Source of the DNA: Monarcha castaneiventris obscurior
Taxonomy: Eukaryota; Chordata; Aves; Passeriformes; Monarchidae
DNA length: 64,000 nt
Assembly (NCBI GenBank): GCA_026261815.1
Contig: JAMPIT010000476.1
Location: 2,631,501 to 2,695,500, forward strand
Direction of reading: 5' to 3'
Every line of letters starts with the position of its first letter. Positions within the stretch are counted from its first letter, which is position 1. A program made the translations under genes and the position numbers. Of this stretch, positions 21,415 through 32,600 are shown piece after piece. The notes beneath the pieces were generated by a model, which saw nothing but the letters and a program-made list of their open reading frames with translations, searched no databases and was not told where the DNA came from.

Positions 21415-23667
21415 GGAAAGCCTGTAGGAAAGGTATGTACATGTTCTTTATCTCCTAGTACCACGTGAATTAGGGTGGCCTTGTGTTCTCCAGGTCACTC
21501 TACTAAGCTTTGGGAAATGAGTGCTGGGTCTGAGCTGGAGTGGGACAGAAGGGAAAGGCCTTTGTGGGAGGAGGATAAGCAGTGCAGCACAGGGATGCAC
21601 TGTTGGCATACACATGAAAAAATCTGAAGGAAGGAGTAGCACATTTTACCAGCACTCATGTCTCCCTTCAAGGTAAGGAGCCTCTAAGGGACAAAGCTTG
21701 AGGAACAATATAAAACATCAAGTATTAAAAAAAAAGGTTTTTAAGGGATCTGTAAAACTACTTAAATCCTAAAAGTAGACAAATTTACTGAGTAGTTAAT
21801 TACTATTCTTAAAATAGTTTTAAGAATATTAAAATCTAGCTACTTTGTATGATTTCTTATGACACTTATATTGGTACTCTTAAGGTTCTGCATATGAACG
21901 TCTGACCACAGCTATGAAGAAAATCCAGGAATATGGACAATGCTTGCCTTGCATCCATTTTAGTCTGTTTTAATAAAAAGGCCACTATCAGGGTGTTCTC
22001 TGTCTTTTGTGTCTATGAAATCATAGCATGTATGGTGCTATGTATGGGTTTCCAAGGCTTTTTCAAGAGTTACATGAAATAATAAAACAGAAAACAAAAT
22101 GAAAGCATTCAGGAATAGACAAATTCTGCTTATTTGATCAAAACCCAGTCAACCAACAGGTGGAAAAAAGGGTTGATAAAAATACTTTACACAGTGTATA
22201 TAACAGCAATACCCTTCTTCTTACAGAGCAAATTGGGCAAAATTGAGTGAAAAAGATTAAAAAGGCCCTTGCTGGAACAGCTGCTGGAAGTAGAATTCAT
22301 TTACCTCCATCACTTCCTCTGGATGTACACACAACACTGGCTGTGTGGCTGTGAGCACAGGACAGGACAGGATCAGGGAGATTGCAGACATGAAGGCAGC
22401 ATTTTGTTGATGAACTTTGAGGCAAAGAATGCATTGAATACGTGAGCTTCATGTGGGGCTGTTGCCACTAAATCACCTACCTGTTTTAGTGACATGCCAC
22501 ATTTTCTCGTTCATTGTTTTAACCCTAATGTAGTAATAGAATTGTGTCCCCTTCTTGTGACCCTTGATGTCCCTTCATCAACAAGCTTCAGTTTTTCTAA
22601 CATTCAAACATGCCACATTGATGCCATGGACAGCTCAGCTTGGAGCCTGTTTTTGCCTCAATCCCCTGTACATTGATATCTTTTCTGCTTGAGAGACCTC
22701 TGTGAAGTCTCTGATCAGGTAAGCCAGTCCAGGTAGAAGTGTTTTTCCTCCTGAAGATGAGGATTGAATAATCTTGTGCTTGCAGGATCCTGTGCTTCAA
22801 GACTTATAAGCTTTTCTGGACTCCTGTGACTCCCAAGCAATCCCATCTAGTCTTTTCCTAAATAAGTCAAGTTCTGCTCCCCTAAGGTGCATGATTTGTA
22901 CTCTGGTACTTGCTTTTTTCTCTCCCTTCTGAATCATGAACTGCATCAGTACATGGTTACCACAGCCAGGCTGCCACTAATTTCCACAGGCACTTCCTCC
23001 TTTGTCAAGGGCAGATGGGGCTGGGGGTGGCAGACTAGCCCATCCAGGACCTGGACCAGGCAGTAGTTCCCACCTTCACCTAGAAACCCTAATTATTTGC
23101 ACCCCAACCTCTTGCCCTTGCAGGAAATACCTGGCTCAAGTCCCCTAGAAGAACTGGTTCTGGCTAGAGCCTTCCTTAAGTTGTTCAAAGGAGACTCCAC
23201 TTGCTCTTTCTGCTCAGGCACTCAGGACACACACCCCAGGCTCATTTCCAAGCAAGTGGAAGAAGAAGGTAGGAACAGACAAGGCCAAACATGCTTTGTG
23301 TGCTGATAATCAAATTAGCTGTCAGCTTTACTTCTTGTCTCAGTATGCCACCAAAGCCAGCCTGTTTTCAGTACACAATTGTTAATAAAATAACAGTGAG
23401 ATCAGTATAGAATGGCTAAAATGCAAGCAGTTCCTTCTTTGGCTGGATAAAATGTAAATACATTTACAAAACTAGATCTAATGTGGATAATATGCGAATA
23501 CAATCATCCAATAATAAGAACAATAACAAATTCCAAGAGAGAACATTGGCTAAGCTGCAAACAAAGCACAGCAAAATAGGAAACACCAGGAAAAGTTGAC
23601 CTCAAAGCACAGGGTTGGCTGAGTGCTCTTTCATTTCCGCAGCTGGGCTCCCTCATGCCATTTCCAT
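21415..23667. other. F13B-CFH tail-to-tail spacer (includes both 3' UTRs)
   Basis: 2.25 kb between the stop codons of the two convergent genes. I find no SCR-like frame on either strand here, so no CFHR-type gene. A canonical AATAAA for CFH is not seen on the minus strand; the nearest variant noticed is AGTAAA (plus-strand 23327-23332). Confidence 0.65.
21972..21977 (+). terminator. F13B: Polyadenylation signal AATAAA, likely F13B
   Basis: First plus-strand AATAAA after the F13B stop, about 560 bases downstream. A second copy is at 22081-22086. Confidence 0.5.
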
Positions 23668-23684
23668 TTACCCCGACCACCATG
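23668..23684 (-). CDS. CFH: CFH candidate terminal mini-exon and stop
   Basis: The SCR21 exon ends in a strong donor (GTAAGT) and 127 bases later the minus strand has a long pyrimidine tract, ACACAG, then bases that complete the codon and read T-W-W-S-G followed by TAA. With it the whole coding sequence is divisible by three. If the donor is not used, SCR21 would instead run on for about 20 residues to another stop at 23750. Confidence 0.6.
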
Positions 23685-26600
23685 CTGTGTAAAGAGGAAA
23701 AAAAGGGGAAAAGGCATGAATCCCAATCCTGACGCAGCACAAGGGCTCCTCAGAGCAGTGGGCAGGCAGTTTCAGCAGAAGTGCCCCGTGTCTTTGGCAG
23801 CGAGCACTTACTTTGACACTCAGGATACATGATCTCTCCGTCCAGGCACTGCGCTCTGAATTTCTCCCGGTGGGAAACCTGCCAGTAGCCGTGCTTGCAG
23901 TCAAAGTCAACAGGATCCCCCGAGCGAAAGGAACGGCGCCACTGGCTCGATGGCTGCAGCTGAATGTTGTTCCTTTCCATAATGCTTGTATCCAGGGCAC
24001 AGCTCCCTGCAAAAAAATACTCCTGTTATTTGCCTGTACATCTCACACTGCACAACTGGTGCTCTGTGGGCAGCCCCTGAGTGCCTCGAGTGCCCTTTCC
24101 CCAGCCATCGCCCCAGCTCAGGTGTGCTGGGCCATGACTTCCTGGCGCTGCCCCTCCATGCCTGCAGCTTCCAGGAGGCTCTCACACCCTGGCTCCTCCC
24201 AGGTGCTCCCCCAGGAAATGCAAAGCAGAACAGTGCTGCTTCCCTTCAGCACTAAAAATGCAACGACAGAGCAGCTAAGCTGAAGAGGGGATGACTTACT
24301 TCCCAGTGTGCACTGTGGGTAGTCCAATGTTCCCTCCACACACTGTACTCTGAAGCTGGGACTATTTGGGGCTTTCAAATATCCCGATTTACACCGGAAT
24401 TCAATATAGTCCCCCGATGTGGAATACAGCTTGGATTTTGCAACCCATTTCAGCTCAATATTGTTTCTCTCCATATCTTCTTCTGATGCTGTACAAGCCA
24501 CTTGAAAAAGTCAAAGAGTAGAGTGTTAGCACTTCATACAGGCACACCACAGGTAACTGTTTTGCCCCTAGAGCCTACAGAAGTTCTTCACATCAAAAAA
24601 ATGCTTCCAAGTATTTGCTCTGACTCTCTGTTACTTACAACAGAAAAGACATTCACATCCAAGCTAAATGGGAAAAAAAAAGCCCTGGAGAAGCCTTCTC
24701 ACACTGACAGTCAGGGCTAGAATGAAGCACAGGTAGGGAAGACACCAGGCACCAATGAACTTCCCCATCTATTTTTTGAGATCCCTCCTTCCCTTCTGGC
24801 TCAGTACTTCTCTAAATTTGTTTTCTCATCATGGAGGCAGCCCTGGCTTTCCCCAGCATTGCCACTCATGCACACTCATCCTCCTGGCTCACAGCCTGCT
24901 GGGTGCAGCCGTGTCCCCAGCTCAGGAGCACTCAGGAGCTCTGCACAAGTGATGGAGATCCCCTCACTGAGGCCGGTTCAGCCAACTCCCCTCCTTGTGG
25001 ACCTGTTGGCAGCAGCAGGAACACTACACAAGCTGACTTTAAGAAGCTCCCTTTGGGACAAAAGGAGGACTTGCTGCCGTTCTGCCTTGCCAGCATCATG
25101 GCCCCAGCACCAGTGCTGCCCTCAGCATCTGAGAAGACAAGAGGAGTGGTCATAGAGCCTTTGGCCACCCAGCACATGCTTCAACCTACCTAGGCAAACT
25201 GGGGGGCTTGTCCACTGCCCATTAAGACAGGTGATTGTCGCAGATCCTTTCAAGACATAGTAATTTGGGCATTTGTATTCCACAGTAGCACCTTGTTGAT
25301 ATTCTTGCAAGGGGAAGACAAGAAGCTCTCCACTTTGAATAGTTGGAGGCATGCCACATCTCCCACCTCGTCCTGAAAGAAATTTCCCAATCAGAGGAAG
25401 TTTGACTGCAAAAGAGGTTTGGTCAGAAATACCACCCATGCTATTGTTGGCACTACTCAGAAGCAGAGGAAAGCAGAGAGAAAACCAAACAGCTGGCAGG
25501 AGCAAGAGTTTCTCATTTCTCCAATGTTCAGGCTCACAACTGCCAGCTCACCGCATTCAAGCACAGTTTAAGTGCTTGCAGCTGTTTGCAGGACTTCATC
25601 TTGTCCTGCATAAGGTGCGGCATTTGGCCATCTTAAGTGAAGCCACCTAGGTCACTCAGCTTGGAACAGAGACCTGAGAAAATGGCCTTGTCCTGAGTGT
25701 GCCAGATCCATTGCAGCTGGGCCCAGCGAGGGCACTGAGATGCTAAATGCCAACGAGGCAGCTTCACGATGCTATCACTGACAGGAGACTGGATGGAGGG
25801 GGAGAGAGAGGCAGAGACAGAGAGAGAGGGAAATTACCTTTGCAAGTTGGCAGGTCTGTCCAGGTCCCATTCTGGCACACTACAGTGGAATCCCCAGTCA
25901 TCTTAAAGTTTTGCCAGCACTGATACTTTGCACTCTCCCCAGGGCTATACCTGGGCTTTTTAATACCATCAATTCCACCACCAGGAATTTCTGGAGGAGG
26001 TTCACATGTCACATCTGAAAAGAGACACAGATACAGTCACCTTTGCAGTTGTTAAGATGTTAATCTATACAACCAGAAGTGAAAGGAATTAGCCTTGTTA
26101 CAATTTCTGTACAGATTTTCTGCCTCAGGTGGGTCACAGGAGGTCACCATGGGGAAAGCAATGAGGTGTGGCAGTGGCAGCAGCTGTCTGGGACTCTCAG
26201 GAGATGGCAGGGTTAATAGGAGTTTCTAGAAAAAGCCAGTGTTTCTGCACTTATGCACAAGAACCACACCAGCCTGGTCTCTCCCCAGGGAGCCCTGGCC
26301 TTCCCGGGAACCACAGCGGTAGCAGCCAAACTTGATTCCCTGCTGAAGTGCAGAGCTCTGGAGGGCTGGCAGTGCTGGAGGAGCTTGTCAGTCTGTGCTG
26401 TTCAGGGCTGGGTAAGCGCAGTCAGCTCCAGTGTGCTCACCCCTGCAGCCACAGATTGGGACAGGGGACTGGAGCACAGCTCCAGAATATTCCTTGTCAC
26501 AGGAACAATCTTTCCACTTCCATGGCCCTAGTAGATCTTACATGGTTTAGATCTGGGTCTCTGCTGGGGTCTGCATTAGTCAGAGAGGAGCAGTGCAGAA

Positions 26601-29600
26601 GAGCTGCTTCTCTGCCCTACTCCTGCTTCCATTCAGCTTTGAACCAGAGAGAAGCCCTTACATGTCTGTCCACTGAAAGTCACTGAAGTGGTGGACACTG
26701 GGGAAATACCAACAGCATACAGGAGAATGATAGAGCACCACATTTTAGGCCCTGCTTCTTCAGGAATGTTTCTGCTGCTGACGAAAATATTCCCAGTATT
26801 TCTAAAAGCATCAAGTTAAATTAAAGTGCTGTGCAAGGAAGCAATAGCAAGTTCAAAGTTGGGGTAGCCAAAGAAAACAGAAGTCAAAAAGGTAAAGCCT
26901 TTAGAGTATCTAGGTAGAGAACCGGTTGCCTTTATGCTGACAGGCAAAGGGAAAGCACAGATTCCTACCTCTGCAAACTGGTGCTTGTGACCATTGACCA
27001 TTTGAACAAACGACGTAATTTTCACCCGTCATCTGAAAATTGCTTTCACACTGGTAGTGCACTCTGGCGCCGGGCAGGTACCTGTGCCGCAGAGCGCTCG
27101 CCACACGCGCATTGGGGATTTCAGGCGCCGCCCCGCAGCTGACATCTGCAAAGAGAGCACTGTGCAGTGGGCGACACAAGAATCGCACAACACGGCATTC
27201 CAGAGCTCCTGGTGAGCAGAAGCACTTTGAGCACATCGTTTTCTACAGATAGAAAAAGAAGATATGGTTTATTCTGCAATGCCTCAGCACCCAGTATTAT
27301 GTTTGCCTAAAAAGAGAGAAGTCACAGAGATCAGGCAGGTGTGCTGTACAGCATCGTGTGCCACGATTTATTTACTATTTGAAGGTACCTGCCAGCAGTT
27401 GACATGCTTAGTGATGTGAAAGTAAGATCCATTACCCTACAGTTATCTCCTCCTTTGCAGCCAGCATGCATTCCTCCATAAAGTCTGCCTGCTTGATTTC
27501 AGCAGAGCCAGAGAGCCAGGACTCAGCTACCAGCTGACAGGAAGATGATTGCTTTGCTGATCTACCCTGCTTGTTATTTCCCAAATGCCAGAAAAATGGG
27601 TGTTGTAGCAGCCCATTCAAAGCAAGTCACCTGTTGGCCTGACTCACCTGCATGTCTGAGTTAAAATTATTTTAATTCACAACATGAAATGCTAAGAAGA
27701 ATCATGGATTACTTAGAAGTAGAACCTGTACCTTCACAGAAAGGTGGTGTTGTCCAGTTTCCTTTTCTGCAGATAATTTCAGGGGTACCAACGATCAGGA
27801 ACCCTGAATGACACTGGTAGCCAATTGTTTCACCAGGCTCATAAATTGTCTTGTTTCTGCCTTCAAATCGAGCGTTGGCAACTTTTGGAACACTTCCACA
27901 TGGCTTTTCTGAAAAGATAACAGAAATCTGATGCTTGTGCTACTGTGAACTTTTTCCATCAAACAGGTGCTTTAGAGAGCTGTTTCTAACATCAGCATAG
28001 TCATCTGCTGACAGTGGATTATATAATTAGTTAGTTAATAATTGTATAAAAGGTAGCATGCAGAAGATTAAATGAGCCATTCCCCCAAATACACACAGAC
28101 TTCAGTCACTGAAATATTTCAATTCTGTTTCTAAGCATGCCAGAAAGTTTTCCTAGAGGCTTTTGTCCCTTGCTACACTGAAGTTATTTCCATCACTGAG
28201 GCACCACAGCAACTTTTAGTCACCAGTGGACTCTGTAGAAAAGAGATCCTTGGATCAGGAGTATATGCCCAGGACTCATCTGGCAGAGATAAGAACTGAA
28301 CAAAGAGTGCAAGAATATGAAGGATTATTTAAAAACTAAGTTGCATTCACAAAGTCAGTTTTGCATCCAATCAGGATTGTTCTGAAGACATCCATGATGG
28401 AAAACAAGATTCCACAGTAAAATATGGAGTGGAAAAATAAGCGTTTACTGATCAACCTCCAGTTTAAAATTCTTTCCATTTCATTGCTAAATGCACTTCA
28501 AAAAAAAAGTAATTTTTGATATTACCAAAGCATGAAGGAGCTGCAGTCCATTTCCCCATAGAACAATCTATCTCTGTTGGTCCTTCTAACACGTATCCAG
28601 AACGAGAAACATACTTAAATCTAGCACCAGCCAGATAAAATGTTTTCCCTTCTCTTTCAATTTTGAAGTTTGGATTTTCCAGCCTGGGAGCATCAGCACA
28701 TTCTATAGATTGTGGTGGCAAACACGGTCTTTCTAAAAAACACAGACAACATAGATAAACAATAATGCAAGAAAATTAGTATTGCAACTGTAACTAAGTA
28801 ATAAATAAATTACAGAATACAGGATACTGTTTAAGGCCCCCAGTCAAAACTGATATTCTGTTATGCAATATACTAAACAAAAAAATAGATACAGAGCTCT
28901 TGAGGGATTACCTGAAAATTGTATATGCCATCTCAGATAAGTCTGTGTAAATGAAAAGACTGCAGTTGTTTGCACTCTTTTTAGCAACTTATGTTCTACT
29001 CCTTTCCTGCAGTTACCTGTTCATGATAATCTTAGGTAAATAACAGCAGCCTCCTGCTCACGATGACTGCAAATGAGTACCACGTAACATTGATGAGTAA
29101 CACTCACAATAAAATGATGGAAAAGAAGTACGCCAGTACTGACCCACACAGTGAGGGGGTGATTGCCATTTCCCTTCTGTACAGGTTATTTCCCTTGTAC
29201 CGACGAGCTGGAAACCGTCGGGACATGAAAAAGCTGCTTTACTCCCATTCCTGTAGTTTCTTCCTACTGTTGTCTGCTGAGCACCAGGCACCTGAGGTGG
29301 GGGTGGGCACACACTCTCCTCAGCTAAGGACACATATTCATGTTACAATAGAACAAAGAGAAAGCGTAGCAGTTCATCAGAGATTATAACACAAACAGCC
29401 AAAACAACACCCGTGCTAGATAACACCAATAGCTATCTCAAGATTTCATTAATACTATGATCATTTTGTTCTGCTTCAGAAACATCAGGGCTGCCTTCAG
29501 GTGCTCATATGCTTCCAGAGTCATAGAAAAGACAATCACAGTCGTCTACACCAAGCTAAGATGGAGTTTCTTGTAGTCCCTCCTTTCCCTTCCACACAGC

Positions 29601-32600
29601 TGCACGCTCTTTTGTGCTTTCCTTGTTCCTCTCTATGTAATGAACTATTTTAGGAAAACTGAACCAACTTCTGGAGTTCTCATTTTGTTTTCTCTTCAGA
29701 CTAAGCTGATGGAGCTAAATGAGAAAGCTAAAAGGAAAGAAAGAAATAGGCTTAAATTTTCCCAGTCCAGGAATGAAGGGGTCTTTCTGCCAAAGGAAAG
29801 AAAAAGAGAGAGAATGAGGGAGATCTAGGACAGAGATCTGAGGAGACTTCCAGAGCTTGGTTTCTTGTTCTAGAAAACTAAGGTAGGGACAGTGATTGCC
29901 ATACTTCTCCCACTTCCATGCATCATTTCCCACAAGTCTGGTATAACCAAACCAGGGAATGAGGCAATGGTTGTTTTACAATCATGCTTTCTACAGACAA
30001 TGTCCTGCTCTGCCACGCGTAAAGGCAGCCCTGAAGACATTGACCTCTGCTGTGTGTTACATATGGGCATCATCCTCTGGGTCTGTGCTTTTGCACTGGC
30101 CAACTCAGCTTTTTTCTCATAGTTTCACTAGGAAGCATTTGGAAAAATTGAGGGAAAAAATAGAACAGAAAAATTTTGAAGGTTTACAGGAAATAAAGGA
30201 ACTTTGACTGGAGCTTGAGCTATGTGCTGATTTGTATCAGGGTAAAGCCCTTTTGATGAACTGAGCTTAAATTTATCATTGCATCTTTTCTCACATCAGA
30301 AGTGCCAGTGACAACCATTCCAATTGTCAGAGTAGAGAGCATTAAGCCTGCCTTACTAAAGCAGTGCATCTCTAAACCTAGTTAACTGCTCAAATGATGG
30401 CCACAACTACCCTTCAGCATACGATCAAGTGAGCATTTCTATTTCAGCCTCGTGATACAGCAATGCTAAGAATCCTTAATAATGAGCATTTATCATGCCT
30501 GCGTCAAAAGAAATGGTGCAAATGTAAAAACACACCTGTACATGCAATCTCTGGTGTCCATCTGCCAGACACACAAGTTGCCTGTTTAATATTTTCATCA
30601 GCTAATGAACATGTATAATGTATAATTTTATGGAACCCAGTTTTCCTTTTTGACATGGGATACTGGCCAGAGCGCACCAGCTCGATGTCCTCTGGAATTA
30701 CACACTGAGGGGATGCATCTGAAAAAAAAAACAAAAGAGCTTAAGAAGTAGATTTAGATCTGATAACATGTACTGATGAAGATGTCATCAGTTGTACAGA
30801 AGTTCCATGTGGATATGAGGAAGAACTTCACTGGGTAGGTGCTTGAGAAGGGAGGTTGGACCCTTCCAACCTTACTCATCCTGTGAGAAGGACTAATCCA
30901 CATAAAAATGGTTAGGGTGGGATAAGCCTAACATATTGTAGTTATTAATATTACTTTTAATTCCTTTTAATACTTGATTTTAACCACTGTGTAAGTGTCT
31001 ATTTCCTTCCCTTTACAAAGCTGTAGGTGCAGAGTCTTTCCAGGATGAAAGACATGCTTCCATTTAAAAGGAGTAAATTAAAACCACTTAGATTTGATTC
31101 ATGAGACTATAGCATGTCTGGCTACCTACTGGGCTGAAGTCCTTCAAATTTTGTATACAACTATGTTACACTCACATCTGAACTATTATGGAAACAGATT
31201 ACCAGCACAAATAGGTAAAGGCTTCCATTCTCCATTAAGACATTTTATTTTCATTTCCTCAGTATTGTCAGAGCCTGGTTTGCATCCACAAGTTACTTCA
31301 TCCCCATGTGAATACTGGGTCTGGTCTGCCTGACGTAGAACAACATTCGGGATAGAGGAAGGCGATTCACATGGCATTTTGTCTTCTGTCGAAAAGAGCA
31401 GAAGTATTCCACAATAATACAGGAATCACATATCAATAGCTGAAAAAACTTAAATAGAAATAACTATATTTGCATTTGATGAACCAAACCTACACCCACT
31501 AATTGTAGCAACTGAATTTAAACACAGCTGGAGTTTAGTCAGTTTGGTAAATTGCTCTCCTGTCTTTTCCCCTCATTTTCCAACATTGGCATGATCCACA
31601 GATAGTTTCAGCTGACAGTACTTTCCCAAACTGTTGGTACATAAACCATAAAGAGTAAGGAAACATTCAATTAATTCAAGTCACCTGAATCCCTGATTCT
31701 GCTCAGTCAAAATTATAATGGATCATACACCTACACATTTGTAATGTGCCCTTTCAGTAGAATTATTACAAGAACTGAAACCCATTGCAAGGTCTCTTAG
31801 AGTACTGCAGAGTTTCACCTCTCTGTTAGGGCTGCAGCTCCTGCTTTGGGCTGGCACTGTTGCAGTGGTAGTGACAGCACGAGGTAATGGCTTATCATGC
31901 AGTTCTATCTTATTATTTTATTACTTTGAACACAACGTTACATCCGCAAATACCTAATTTTAATTGTGAAAATACCTATGATGTAATAGCCTGCAAAGAA
32001 TTACAGACATCTCAGAAGAAAGAGTTGTGTAGATTACCAATGCAAGAGGGAGGAGGTGACCACTGTCCGTCAACACATTCTATTTCTTTTGATCCAACCA
32101 ACTTAAATTCGCTGTTACATTCATATTCCTTTCTGTCCCCATGCTGGTATTGTTCCACAGAGCCATCAACAACATTTCCATTGGTAATTTCAGGGGGAGG
32201 TCCACAGCCTCTGACACTCACTGAAATCAAGAGACCAAAGCTATGCTCTGAACTCAGTACTGTCACCACAGTTATATGTTAAGTACAACATAAAACAAAT
32301 TGAATGCATCATTTAAAGTGAAGAAAAATCAGTGGAACAGGTTAAGCAGGTCATTGATTTATGCCTTTGTGTATCTGGATTCTTGCTGGGCTGGATATCA
32401 CAAACAGATATGTGTGACCCTGGCTCACTCTTGTCTCTTACTTCCATGCACTGTCAATGCCTGCTCTGAGAAAAGTGGTTGATAAAACCAACCCAGTTTT
32501 AAGAGAAAAAAAGGGCTACAAGAATGGCAATTTCAGTATTCTTAAAAGAAAATTGACAATTCTGCAAGGAATAACCTATGTCCTAAAAATCACCCGGCAA

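Noticed and set aside
23668..23811. Unspliced C-terminus of CFH ending at 23750
   Set aside because: The exon has a strong GTAAGT donor in phase 1 and a good acceptor follows closely. Kept only as an alternative.
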